Positions 1 to 6,349 of a stretch of 22,405 nucleotides of DNA are shown piece after piece (the stretch's first letter is position 1; each line of letters begins with the position of its first letter). A program made the translations under genes and the position numbers. This DNA comes from Actinomycetes bacterium. GTDB taxonomy: Bacteria; Actinomycetota; Acidimicrobiia; Acidimicrobiales; Microtrichaceae. Under the pieces are notes generated by a model. That model was not told the origin of the DNA. It did not search any database and was given only the letters and a program-made list of their open reading frames with translations. The stretch lies in assembly GCA_023392475.1 (NCBI GenBank), contig JAEVZA010000125.1, positions 1 through 22,405 on the forward strand, read 5' to 3'.

Positions 1-529
1 GGCGGACGCGGCGGTCACCGCGACCCCGGGTGCCGTGCTCGCGGTCCACACCGCCGACTGCGCGGGCGTGGTCCTGATCGGCACCGGGGCGGACCCGGTG
101 ACCGACGAGCCGGTGCTGGTCGTCGGCGCGGCGCACGCGGGGTGGCGCGGCCTGCTGGACGGCGTCGTGCAGCGCACCGTGGAGGTGATGCGCCGGCGCG
201 GCGCCGACGAGCTGCGCTGGGACCTCGGGCCGTGCATCTCGCCGGCCGCCTACGAGTTCGGGGCCGGCGACCTGGACGCGGTCGCGGAGCGCTACGGCGA
301 CGACGTGCGGTCGACCACCCTCGATGGCGCGCCCGCGCTCGACGTGCGGGCCGGGGTGCGGGCGGCGGTCGCTGAGGCGGGGCTCGATCCGGCGGGCGGC
401 CCCGACGCGGTGCCGTGCACCGCGCTGGACGCCGGGTTCTACTCGTGGCGCGCCCGGGGCGACGTGGGCCGCCAGGCCGCGGTCGTGTGGCTCGCGCCCG
501 ACGACCACGAGTACCCGTGGCACCGGTGA
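1..529 (+). CDS. pgeF: PgeF/YfiH-family multicopper polyphenol oxidase-like protein (laccase domain), 5' partial
   Basis: The reading frame is open from base 2 at the window edge, so the start and N-terminal half are missing; about 175 residues remain. Family motifs are clear: HTADCAGVV, the AHAGWRG box, GPCIS followed by YEFG, and FYSWRARGD near the end. In this family a His-Cys-His triad binds the metal; the Cys of TADC and the His of AHAGWRG are present, and the first His would lie upstream of the window. Bacterial homologues (PgeF, YlmD) are linked to peptidoglycan precursor editing or to purine nucleoside chemistry; which applies here cannot be told. The gene usually sits just after ftsZ and before yggS, as here. 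It ends in TGA that overlaps the yggS start by 4 bases, so the two are probably translationally coupled. Confidence 0.9.
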   Translation, partial: ADAAVTATPGAVLAVHTADCAGVVLIGTGADPVTDEPVLVVGAAHAGWRGLLDGVVQRTVEVMRRRGADELRWDLGPCISPAAYEFGAGDLDAVAERYGDDVRSTTLDGAPALDVRAGVRAAVAEAGLDPAGGPDAVPCTALDAGFYSWRARGDVGRQAAVVWLAPDDHEYPWHR

Positions 530-1257
530 CGCCCGACGCCGGGCTGGTCGAGCGCATCGCCGAGCGGGCGGCGGCGCTGCGCGGGCGGATCGCCGAGCGC
601 ACGGACCGGGACGTCCGCGTGGTGTGCGTGACCAAGGCGCACCCACCGGAGGTGGCCGCGGCGGCGCTCGCCGCCGGCTTCGTCGACCTCGGCGAGAACT
701 ACGCCCAGGAGCTGCGCGACAAGGAGGCAGCGCTGCGCGACGAGGAGGCAGCGCTGCGCGACGAGGAGGCGGCGCTGCGCGACGAGGAGGCGGCGCTCCA
801 CGACAGGGTGGGTGCCGCGCCGCGGTGGCACTTCATCGGGCGGCTCCAGTCGAACAAGGTGCGCACGATCGCCGGGGTGGTCGACCTGTGGCACACGGTC
901 GACCGGGCGTCGCTCGCCGCGGAGGTGGCCAAGCGCGCGCCCGGGGCGAGGGTGCTGGTGCAGCTCGACCTCGCGGGCCTGCCCGACCGGGGCGGGTGCG
1001 ACCCGGCGGAGGCGCCCGCGCTGGTGGCGGCGTGCCGCGACCTCGGGCTCGCCGTCGAGGGGCTGATGGGCGTCGGACCGCCGGGGGACCCGGAGGACGC
1101 CCGGCCCGGGTTCCGGCTGCTCGACGCGACGGCGGGGGAGCTGGGGCTTCGCGAGCGGTCGATGGGGATGAGCGCGGACCTCGACGTCGCGGTCGAGTGC
1201 GGCGCCACCATCGTCCGGGTCGGCTCGGCGCTCGTCGGGGAGCGACCGCCACGATGA
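526..1257 (+). CDS. yggS: YggS/PLPBP-family pyridoxal-phosphate homeostasis protein
   Basis: This is a 243-residue alanine-racemase-like TIM-barrel protein that binds pyridoxal 5'-phosphate and buffers the PLP pool in the cytosol, with no known catalysis. Visible motifs are VCVTKAHPPE with the PLP lysine K37, LGENYAQE, WHFIGRLQSNK (residues 101-111), GLMGV, and the phosphate-binding end SMGMSADL plus GATIVRVGSALVG. The chosen GTG at 526 overlaps the pgeF stop as GTGA; a GTG at 517 would add three residues and cannot be excluded. Between the NYAQE helix and WHFIG, residues 66-93 are four copies of a seven-residue unit (EAALRDE), absent from ordinary YggS and encoded by a 21-bp tandem repeat. 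This would lengthen a surface helix or loop near the PLP site. The gene lies in the usual place upstream of sepF. Confidence 0.92.
   Translation: MTPDAGLVERIAERAAALRGRIAERTDRDVRVVCVTKAHPPEVAAAALAAGFVDLGENYAQELRDKEAALRDEEAALRDEEAALRDEEAALHDRVGAAPRWHFIGRLQSNKVRTIAGVVDLWHTVDRASLAAEVAKRAPGARVLVQLDLAGLPDRGGCDPAEAPALVAACRDLGLAVEGLMGVGPPGDPEDARPGFRLLDATAGELGLRERSMGMSADLDVAVECGATIVRVGSALVGERPPR
721..804 (+). repeat. Four-copy 21-bp in-frame tandem repeat inside yggS
   Basis: Units are 721-741, 742-762, 763-783 and 784-804, each close to gaggaggcagcgctgcgcga plus a final c. Units 1 and 2 differ at one base, 2 and 3 at one base, and unit 4 differs from unit 3 at two bases. Each unit encodes seven residues (EEAALRD), so gain or loss of units keeps the frame. 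The near-identity points to recent slippage or unequal recombination. Confidence 0.9.
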
Positions 1258-1324
1258 CCGTCCGCCCCGGAACCGGGCGGCCGTCCGTGGGGCGGCTGCG
1301 ACGGACCCGTCACGTGGGTCCCAC

Positions 1325-1330
1325 TACACT
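1325..1330 (+). promoter_or_regulatory. Candidate -10 element for sepF
   Basis: TACACT fits the actinobacterial TANNNT -10. CGGACC at 1302-1307 lies 17 bases upstream and is a weak -35 (3 of 6 matches to TTGACA). A GGAGGA ribosome site follows at 1336-1341, 7 bases before the sepF ATG. It sits in the 91-base gap after yggS, which is one of the few breaks in this cluster. Confidence 0.5.
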
Positions 1331-1348
1331 CCGCCGGAGGAGCTCAGG

Positions 1349-1978
1349 ATGTCGAACTTCATGAAGAACGCCCGCACGTGGCTCGGTCTCGGGAACGATC
1401 CCTACTACGAGGACGAGTACGGCGATCCCGACTACGACGACGACGTGGAGCTCGACCCGGTCGAGGACGACGTCGTGGACGTCGCCCCGGCCTCCGTCCC
1501 GCAGGCCGCCCGCCCCCGGGCGGTCGGCGCGCCCACCCCGGCACCCGCCGCCCGGCCCGCGTCCGCGCCCCGCACGGGTGTCGGCCGCGCCCCCGACTTC
1601 GACGAGGGCGACGGCGGCGTCCGCGTGATCTCGACGCCCGGCCCCAGCTCCGCGTCCGACTTCGACACCCGCGGCGTCGTGCGCCCGCTGCCCTCGGCCA
1701 CCCGCCCGCACGTGGTGAACCCGAGCACGTTCAACGACGTGCAGGAGGTCGCCGACAACTTCAAGCGGTCGCAGCCGGTGATCGTGAACCTGCAGGGCGT
1801 CGACCGCGACCTCTCGCGGCGGCTGATCGACTTCGGCAGCGGCCTCTGCTACGGGCTCGAGGGGAACATGGAGCGGGTCGCCGACCAGGTGTTCCTGCTC
1901 ACCCCCCACGGGGCCGAGGTGTCCGACGACGACCGTCGCCGGATCCGCGAGGGCGACCTCGCGGACGACGACCGCTGA
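1349..1978 (+). CDS. sepF: Cell division protein SepF
   Basis: SepF is a membrane-associated Z-ring protein that anchors FtsZ and is essential in actinobacteria that lack FtsA. The 209-residue product starts MSNFMKNARTWLGL, a short amphipathic helix that can dip into the membrane. A disordered, acidic and Ala/Pro-rich linker follows (about residues 17-120), then the SepF core at about 121-192 with VVNPSTFNDVQEVADNFK, QPVIVNLQG, RRLIDFGSGLCYGL and a conserved VFLLTP end. The ATG is set by a good GGAGGA site 7 bases upstream. The acidic linker is longer than in Bacillus SepF but normal for actinobacteria. Position between yggS and yggT matches the standard actinobacterial division cluster. Confidence 0.95.
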   Translation: MSNFMKNARTWLGLGNDPYYEDEYGDPDYDDDVELDPVEDDVVDVAPASVPQAARPRAVGAPTPAPAARPASAPRTGVGRAPDFDEGDGGVRVISTPGPSSASDFDTRGVVRPLPSATRPHVVNPSTFNDVQEVADNFKRSQPVIVNLQGVDRDLSRRLIDFGSGLCYGLEGNMERVADQVFLLTPHGAEVSDDDRRRIREGDLADDDR

Positions 1979-1993
1979 GCCAGACCCACCTCC

Positions 1994-2260
1994 GTGCGCG
2001 GCACCCCTCTGGGCCTCCTCCTCTACTACGCCCTGACGATCCTCATGGTCCTCGTGATCGTGCGGATCGTCCTGTCGTGGTTCCCGCCCGGCGGCGAGCT
2101 GATGCGCTCGATCCAGGGCTTCGTGTTCACGGCCACCGAGTGGCTGATGGGTCCGATCCGGCGGATCCTGCCGCCGCTGCAGCTCGGCGGGGCGGCGCTC
2201 GACCTGTCGCCGCTGGTCATCCTCCTGGTGATCGGCGTGCTCCGCGCCGCGGTCGCCTAG
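1994..2260 (+). CDS. yggT: YggT-family small integral membrane protein
   Basis: This 88-residue protein has two hydrophobic segments (about residues 5-28 and 66-88) separated by a short loop with SWFPPGGELMRSIQGFVF and TEWLMGPIRRILPP. The pattern of a Tyr-rich first helix ending VRIVLSWFP, then a P-[IL]-R-R-x-[IL]-P turn and LDLSPLVILLV, is the YggT signature. The role is not firmly known; family members are linked to osmotic tolerance and, by gene order, to envelope growth with SepF and DivIVA. The start is a GTG 15 bases after the sepF stop with little Shine-Dalgarno signal, so translation is likely coupled to sepF. Confidence 0.85.
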   Translation: MRGTPLGLLLYYALTILMVLVIVRIVLSWFPPGGELMRSIQGFVFTATEWLMGPIRRILPPLQLGGAALDLSPLVILLVIGVLRAAVA

Positions 2261-2298
2261 GCCCGCGCCCGGTTCCCGGTCCAGGGGTGGGGGAGGGC

Positions 2299-2304
2299 TA
2301 GCAT
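2299..2304 (+). promoter_or_regulatory. Candidate -10 element for divIVA, leaderless-type spacing
   Basis: TAGCAT fits TANNNT and ends 7 bases before the divIVA ATG (TAGCATccgccgcATG). A start of transcription 6-8 bases downstream would fall at or next to the A of ATG. A purine-rich GGGGGAGGG lies at 2289-2297, but it is 14 bases from the ATG, farther than usual for a Shine-Dalgarno site. Confidence 0.45.
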
Positions 2305-2311
2305 CCGCCGC

Positions 2312-3511
2312 ATGGAGCTGACTCCGGAGCTGTTCGAGAAGATCGAGTTCACCGAGCGCCGCAAGGGCTACGACACCGAGCAGGTGGAGACGTTCCTCGA
2401 GGACGCCGGCACCGCGCTGGCGCAGCTGCTGGCGAAGGCCCGCCACACCGAGGAGCGGGCGGCGCACGCGGAGGCCCGCCTCTCCGAGGCCGACTCCCGC
2501 ATCGCCGCCGCCGAGGAGCGCGTCGGCGAGGCCCGCGCCAAGGCGCAGGCCCAGGTGGCGCAGGCGCAGGCCGCCGCGGCGTCCGCCCGGTCCGCGGCGT
2601 CGGCCAACGAGGAGGCCGAGGTCGAGCAGGCCGCCAAGACGCTGCTCATGGCCCGCCGCACGGCGGAGGCCATGGAGAACGAGGCCCGCGGGCAGGCCCA
2701 GGCCCTCCTGGGGGAGGCCAAGACCCGCGCCGACCGCCAGCTCGGCGAGGCGCAGGCGGAGGCCGAGGAGCTGATCCGCCGGGCCCGCGCCCAGGCCGAG
2801 GCCGAGTTCGCCGACCGCCGCTCCCGTGCGCTCGACGAGGTGCAGGCGCTCGAGGGCCGCCGCTCCCAGCTGGCGGACGTCATCACCCAGCTCGAGGCCC
2901 GCCTCGCCGGCTACCGCGAGGACCTCACCCGCACCGCCGAGGAACTCACGCTGCTCGCGTCGGACCCCGACCGCCTCGGTGCCCGCCCCACGATGTCGAT
3001 CCCGCCCGACGAGGTGCTGTCCCCGGAGCGCGACGCCGATCGCGCCCCGGAGCCGGTCGACGTCGCCCCGGCGGAGCCGGCGGCGGAGCGCGTCGCCGAG
3101 CCCGTGGCGGACCGGGGGCCCGAGCCGTCCCCCGACCTCGGCGAGCCGTCGGCCCAGCAGGAGCGCGTCGTGCAGGTGGACCTCGGCGACGACGGCCCGC
3201 CCACCGAGGCGTACCAGGTGGAGGACCTCGGCGCCGACAGCTGGGGGCCGGGCAGCTGGTCCCGCGTGGCGGGCAGCGTCGGCACGGACGTGCAGGCGGA
3301 GCCGGAGGTGGAGACGATCTCCATCACCGACGAGCCCTCGCCGTCGCAGCAGGTGCCCCAGATCGACGCGGAGCCGGCCACCGGTCGCGACCGCTACCTC
3401 AAGGACCTCGACGACGCCGTGAACGACTCCGACGAGGACGACGAGGCGATGACGGCCTTCTTCGAGGGCTCGAACGACACCCGCAACCGCCGGTTCGGCT
3501 GGCGGCGCTGA
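2312..3511 (+). CDS. divIVA: DivIVA-like polar growth/septum coiled-coil protein
   Basis: DivIVA (Wag31 in mycobacteria) assembles at negatively curved membrane and recruits wall-synthesis machinery to poles and septa. The N-terminal DivIVA domain is clear: LTPELFEKIEF, ERRKGYDTEQVETFLED (residues 3-31). A long Ala/Glu/Arg-rich heptad coiled coil runs from about 33 to 215. It is followed by a Pro/Glu-rich acidic disordered tail (about 218-360) and a distinct C-terminal patch with RYLKDLDDAVND and an AMTAFFEG segment ending in a basic RNRRFGWRR. At 399 residues it is longer than Bacillus DivIVA and within the range of larger actinobacterial forms. The C-terminal patch may be a partner-binding site (inference). 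In many actinobacteria ileS lies between divIVA and the DksA gene; it is absent here. Confidence 0.9.
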   Translation: MELTPELFEKIEFTERRKGYDTEQVETFLEDAGTALAQLLAKARHTEERAAHAEARLSEADSRIAAAEERVGEARAKAQAQVAQAQAAAASARSAASANEEAEVEQAAKTLLMARRTAEAMENEARGQAQALLGEAKTRADRQLGEAQAEAEELIRRARAQAEAEFADRRSRALDEVQALEGRRSQLADVITQLEARLAGYREDLTRTAEELTLLASDPDRLGARPTMSIPPDEVLSPERDADRAPEPVDVAPAEPAAERVAEPVADRGPEPSPDLGEPSAQQERVVQVDLGDDGPPTEAYQVEDLGADSWGPGSWSRVAGSVGTDVQAEPEVETISITDEPSPSQQVPQIDAEPATGRDRYLKDLDDAVNDSDEDDEAMTAFFEGSNDTRNRRFGWRR

Positions 3512-3532
3512 CCCCCACGGGGGCATGACGGG

Positions 3533-3551
3533 GCCGCGGCACCGCCGCGGC
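3533..3551. promoter_or_regulatory. Inverted repeat abutting the dksA-like gene -10
   Basis: GCCGCGG (3533-3539) and CCGCGGC (3545-3551) form a perfect 7-bp stem with a 5-base loop (caccg). It ends one base before the candidate -10 TAGTGT. It has no U-tract, so it is either a weak transcription end for divIVA or an operator lying over the promoter spacer. Confidence 0.4.
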
Positions 3552-3557
3552 TAGTGT
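3552..3557 (+). promoter_or_regulatory. Candidate -10 element for the DksA/TraR-like gene
   Basis: TAGTGT fits TANNNT. No convincing -35 was found at 16-19 bases. A strong AAGGAGG ribosome site at 3590-3596 lies 6 bases before the ATG at 3603, so the leader would be about 40 bases. Confidence 0.45.
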
Positions 3558-3602
3558 GCGGCGACTCATTCGACCCCACCCGTCACGGGAAGGAGGCCGA
3601 GC

Positions 3603-4217
3603 ATGGCGACGAAGCGCGCCGCATCGACCACCAAGAAGGCGCCGGCCAAGAAGTCGCCGGCGAAGAAGACCCCCGCCAAGGCCCCGGCCAAGAAGGCCCC
3701 CGCGAAGGCTCCGGCGAAGAAGGCACCGGCCAAGGCCCCCGCCAAGAAGGCACCGGCGAAGGCCCCCGCCAAGGCACCGGCGAAGAAGGCACCGGCCAAG
3801 GCGCCGGCCGCGTCGACGGCCAAGAAGGCGCCCGCCAAGAAGAAGACGCCGTTCGACAAGGCCTTCCTCGACACGCAGCGGGCGGAGCTGCTCTCGGAGC
3901 GCAAGACGCTCGCCGAGCAGGCCGAGTCGCTCAAGGCCGAGGCCGACGCGCTGGCGTTCGACCGCGAGCCCGGGGACGTGCAGTTCGACGACGAGTCCGG
4001 CGAGGGCGACTCGCTGGCCGTCGAGCGGGACTTCGACCTCGCCCGCGCCGCGCAGGCCCGGCAGATGATCGACGAGATCGACGCCGCGCTCGAGCGCATC
4101 ACCAAGGGCACGTACGGGCTGTGCGAGTACTCGGGCGAGCCGATCCCGAAGGAGCGGCTGAAGGCGATCCCGTGGGCGCGCGAGCGGGTCGAGTACAAGA
4201 CCCGCAGCTTCCGCTGA
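3603..4217 (+). CDS. DksA/TraR-family protein with Lys-Ala-Pro tail and degenerate zinc finger
   Basis: The protein has 204 residues. Residues 1-82 are almost purely K, A and P in repeats of the type KKAPAKAPA, like the tails of histone H1 or of mycobacterial/Streptomyces HU proteins, and should bind DNA or RNA non-specifically. Residues 83-168 form the DksA/TraR helical hairpin, with an acidic tip FDDESGEGDS (128-137). Residues 169-204 match the family zinc-finger fold (GTYGLCEYSGEPIPKERL, then AIPWARERVEY), but only C174 of the four Cys remains; the others are S177, R195 and Y198. Cysteine-free members are known in other phyla, so it may fold without zinc. DksA proteins enter the RNA polymerase secondary channel and tune initiation with ppGpp; whether this one does is unproven. 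The AAGGAGG site fixes the ATG. A DksA/TraR gene beside lspA and rluD is typical of actinobacteria. Confidence 0.85.
   Translation: MATKRAASTTKKAPAKKSPAKKTPAKAPAKKAPAKAPAKKAPAKAPAKKAPAKAPAKAPAKKAPAKAPAASTAKKAPAKKKTPFDKAFLDTQRAELLSERKTLAEQAESLKAEADALAFDREPGDVQFDDESGEGDSLAVERDFDLARAAQARQMIDEIDAALERITKGTYGLCEYSGEPIPKERLKAIPWARERVEYKTRSFR
3630..3845 (+). repeat. Low-complexity Lys-Ala-Pro coding repeat
   Basis: Imperfect tandem copies of aaggcsccggccaagaag-type units encode the K/A/P tail of the DksA-like protein. Third positions vary between units (gcc, gcg, gct; aag only), so the amino acid pattern is kept while the DNA has drifted. This suggests selection on composition rather than a fresh expansion. 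Confidence 0.85.
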
Positions 4218-4242
4218 GGCGCTCGGTGGGGGAGGGCACGTC

Positions 4243-4851
4243 GTGACGGCCGCCCGCCGGTGGACGACCGTCGGCGGTGTCGTCGCGCTCGTCCTGCTGC
4301 TCGACCAGCTCTCCAAGTGGTGGGCGGTCGAGCGGCTGTGCGACGCGCCGTACTGCCCCGAGTACGTCGACCGGGCGATCGACGTCCTGTGGACGCTGCG
4401 CTTCAACTACGCGGAGAACACCGGCATGGCGTTCTCCCGTGGCGCCGGCGGCGGCCGCGTGATCGCGCTCTTCGTCATCGCCATCGTGGTCGTCCTCGTC
4501 GCGTTCGCCCGCCGGATGACGTCGACGCTCCAGCTCGTGCTGGTCGGCGTGGTCATCGGCGGCGCGCTCGGCAACCTGCTCGACCGCATCTTCCGCGCCC
4601 ACGGCGGCACCTTCCTCTCGGGCGCGGTCGTCGACTTCATCGACGTCCAGTGGTGGCCCATCTTCAACGTGGCGGACGCGTGCGTCGTGGTCGGCGGCAT
4701 CGCGCTCGCGCTCACGGGCCTCCGCGAGCCGAGGAGCGACGACCCGCCGCCGTCCGATGCCGACGGTCCGCCGACGCCGTCGAACGACGAGGTCGTCGAC
4801 CGCATGACCGCGCCGGAGGGCGACCCGAGCGAGCCGGGAGCCGCGGGTTGA
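4243..4851 (+). CDS. lspA: Lipoprotein signal peptidase (signal peptidase II)
   Basis: LspA is a membrane aspartyl protease that removes the signal peptide of diacylglyceryl-modified prolipoproteins. The 202-residue product has four hydrophobic segments and the family boxes: DQLSKWW (21-27), NYAENTGMAFS (55-65), GGALGNLLDRI with catalytic D114, and VDFIDV...FNVADAC with catalytic D145. An acidic, Pro-rich C-terminal extension (about 163-202) goes beyond the core, as in several actinobacteria. The GTG start follows a GGGGGAGGG site about 7 bases upstream and 25 bases after the preceding stop. The two lipoproteins encoded farther on (8290-10556) are likely among its substrates. It overlaps rluD by 4 bases. 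Confidence 0.95.
   Translation: MTAARRWTTVGGVVALVLLLDQLSKWWAVERLCDAPYCPEYVDRAIDVLWTLRFNYAENTGMAFSRGAGGGRVIALFVIAIVVVLVAFARRMTSTLQLVLVGVVIGGALGNLLDRIFRAHGGTFLSGAVVDFIDVQWWPIFNVADACVVVGGIALALTGLREPRSDDPPPSDADGPPTPSNDEVVDRMTAPEGDPSEPGAAG
4836..4840 (+). promoter_or_regulatory. Ribosome site supporting a TTG start for rluD
   Basis: GGGAG lies 7 bases before TTG at 4848-4850, which overlaps the lspA TGA stop as TTGA. No ATG or GTG nearby gives a sensible N-terminus ahead of the S4 domain, so the rare TTG is the best start. Confidence 0.6.
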
Positions 4852-5801
4852 CGGCCGGCTCCGGGTCGCCGTTCCTCTCCGAGGAGCTCCCGGACGCGCT
4901 CGACGGCGAGCGCATCGACCGCGTGGTCGCCATGCTCACCTCCTGCTCGCGCGCGGAGGCGGCCGACGCCCTCGCCGCCGGCACCGTGCGCGTGGGGGAC
5001 CGGGTCGTCACGAAGCCGTCGCACCGGGTGGCCGTGGGCGACCGCGTCACGGTCGACGCGGACCCGGCCCGGCCGCCGGTCGAGGTGCACGCGGACGCGG
5101 ACGTCGAGTTCGAGGTCCTCCACGTCGATGACCACGTCATCGTGGTCGACAAGCCCGCCGGCCTCGTCGTCCACCCCGGACCGGGCCACTCGGGTTCCAC
5201 GTTGGTGCACGGGCTGCTCGCCCGGTTCCCCGACCTCGATCCCGCGTCGGGCACGCTCGTGGGCGAGCCGGAGCGACCGGGCCTGGTGCACCGGCTCGAT
5301 CGCGGGACGTCGGGGCTGCTCGTCGTCGCCCGCACCCCGGAGGCGCACGAGTCGCTCGTGTCGCAGCTGTCGACGCACGCGGTCGAGCGGGTCTACACGG
5401 CCCTCGTGTGGCGCCACCCCGAGCACGACCACGGGATCGTCGACGCCCCGGTCGGCCGGTCCCGGCGGGACCCGCTGAAGATGACGGTCGCCGTCGACGG
5501 GCGGCCCGCCCGCACGCACTACGACGTCGACCGCACCTACCTGGAGCCGATCGAGGCGGCGCTGCTGACGTGCCGCCTCGAGACCGGGCGCACCCACCAG
5601 ATCCGGGTGCACCTGAGCTCCATCGGCCACCCGGTCGTCGGCGACCCCATGTACGGGGGAGCGAGGGCGAGCTTCCCGGTCGACCGTCCCGTGCTCCACG
5701 CCCGGCAGCTCGCGTTCGTGCACCCCGGCACGGGCGAGGAGGTCACCTTCACCTCGCCGCTGCCGCCCGACCTGGCGGCGGTGCTGGACCGGCTCAGCTG
5801 A
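4848..5801 (+). CDS. rluD: RluA/RluD-family ribosomal large subunit pseudouridine synthase
   Basis: This enzyme converts uridines in 23S rRNA (RluD-type target: helix 69) to pseudouridine. The 317-residue protein has an N-terminal S4 RNA-binding domain (about residues 18-75: ERIDRVVAML, GTVRVGDRVVTKPSHRV, GDRVTV) and a catalytic domain with VVDKPAGLVVHPG and the HRLDRGTSGLLVVA motif carrying catalytic D151. Later motifs are ETGRTHQIRVHL and GHPVVGDPMYGG. The TTG start overlaps the lspA stop by 4 bases and has its own GGGAG site, so translation is coupled. The stop overlaps the 3' end of the convergent Rrf2 gene by 8 bases. The lspA-rluD order is standard for actinobacteria. Confidence 0.93.
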   Translation: MTAGSGSPFLSEELPDALDGERIDRVVAMLTSCSRAEAADALAAGTVRVGDRVVTKPSHRVAVGDRVTVDADPARPPVEVHADADVEFEVLHVDDHVIVVDKPAGLVVHPGPGHSGSTLVHGLLARFPDLDPASGTLVGEPERPGLVHRLDRGTSGLLVVARTPEAHESLVSQLSTHAVERVYTALVWRHPEHDHGIVDAPVGRSRRDPLKMTVAVDGRPARTHYDVDRTYLEPIEAALLTCRLETGRTHQIRVHLSSIGHPVVGDPMYGGARASFPVDRPVLHARQLAFVHPGTGEEVTFTSPLPPDLAAVLDRLS

Positions 5802-6276
5802 CGGCGGCGGGCGCGGCGTCGGCCGCGTCGGGCTCGCCGGGCCAGGGGCGCACGCCCTGGGTGATGCCGGAGAGGTCGGCCAGCGTGTAGGCCTCGAGCA
5901 GCGACTTCATGCGGCCGCCGACGTCGGCCCAGATGGCGAGGAGCACGCACTGGCCCTCGTGGTCGCAGGCGCCGTCCGTGTGCGGCTGGCCGAAGTCGCC
6001 GGCCTGGATGGGTCCGTCGACGGCCGAGATGATCTGCGCCAGCGTGATCTCCTCCGGCGGGCGGGCGAGCACGTAGCCCCCGCCGACGCCCCGCTTCGAC
6101 CGCACGAGCCCGGCGCCCTTCAGGGCCAGGAGGATCTGTTCGAGGTACGGTTGGGGCAGCCCGGTGCGCTCGGCGATGTCGCGCACCGAGGTGGGGCCGT
6201 CACCGTGGTGCAAGGAGAGCGAGAGCAGCGCGCGGCTGGCGTAGTCACCGCGGGTGGAGACCTTCACGGCGCTCAT
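5794..6276 (-). CDS. Rrf2-family transcriptional regulator with two conserved cysteines
   Basis: The 160-residue protein has the Rrf2 winged helix: KVSTRGDYASRALLSL (5-20), SVRDIAERTGLPQPYLEQIL (30-49) and a wing with GLVRSKRGVGGGYVLARP (56-73). Rrf2 proteins such as IscR and NsrR bind Fe-S clusters through three Cys. Here C104 and C110 (CDHEGQC) align with the last two IscR cysteines; the first is P98 with H99 beside it. It may use a Cys-Cys-His-type site, another thiol sensor, or no cluster at all. The start chosen is ATG at 6276, reading MSAVKVSTRGDYA; an ATG at 6285 adds three residues, and a longer frame upstream would run over the promoter of the divergent gene. No good ribosome site is seen. 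It is divergent from a phosphatase-superfamily gene that it may regulate, and overlaps rluD by 8 bases at the stops. Confidence 0.88.
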   Translation of the reverse strand: MSAVKVSTRGDYASRALLSLSLHHGDGPTSVRDIAERTGLPQPYLEQILLALKGAGLVRSKRGVGGGYVLARPPEEITLAQIISAVDGPIQAGDFGQPHTDGACDHEGQCVLLAIWADVGGRMKSLLEAYTLADLSGITQGVRPWPGEPDAADAAPAAVS

Positions 6277-6346
6277 GGTACGCATGGTGGTGGCCGTGGG
6301 GGTTGCCACCGGCGTGGTCCTGCGGGTCGGTAGCGTGGTGCGTACC
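6277..6346. promoter_or_regulatory. Divergent intergenic region with an 8-bp inverted pair
   Basis: GGTACGCA (6277-6284) touches the Rrf2 start codon, and its reverse complement TGCGTACC (6339-6346) lies between the -10 and the ribosome site of the divergent hydrolase gene. The arms are 54 bases apart. They could be operator half-sites for autoregulation, or chance in a short GC-rich region. Confidence 0.3.
6331..6336 (+). promoter_or_regulatory. Candidate -10 element for the divergent hydrolase gene
   Basis: TAGCGT fits TANNNT. TTGCCA at 6303-6308 resembles TTGACA (5 of 6), but the 22-base gap is too long for a standard promoter. Transcription would begin near 6343, giving a leader of about 20 bases with the AAGGAG site. 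Confidence 0.4.
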
Positions 6347-6349
6347 GAC

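Noticed and set aside
415..525. Upstream extension of yggS
   Set aside because: The extra residues are out-of-frame reading of pgeF and are Arg/Pro-rich. The family N-terminus begins near the GTG at 526.
1310..3526. Long open frame on the minus strand opposite sepF, yggT and divIVA
   Set aside because: It lies antisense to three well-recognised genes. Its composition is Leu/Gly/Arg/Ala-rich without any family motif, a usual by-product of GC-rich third positions.
3603..3845. Lys-Ala-Pro repeat considered as a CRISPR-like or non-coding repeat array
   Set aside because: There are no spacers, unit lengths vary, and it is in frame with the DksA domain behind a strong ribosome site.
4123..4217. 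Frameshift as the cause of the missing zinc cysteines in the DksA-like protein
   Set aside because: The family pattern GEPIPKERLKAIPWA continues in frame to the end, so these are substitutions rather than a frame error.
5794..5801. Stop-to-stop 8-base overlap of rluD and the Rrf2 gene as a regulatory feature
   Set aside because: Short convergent overlaps are common in compact genomes and no structure was seen that gives it a role.
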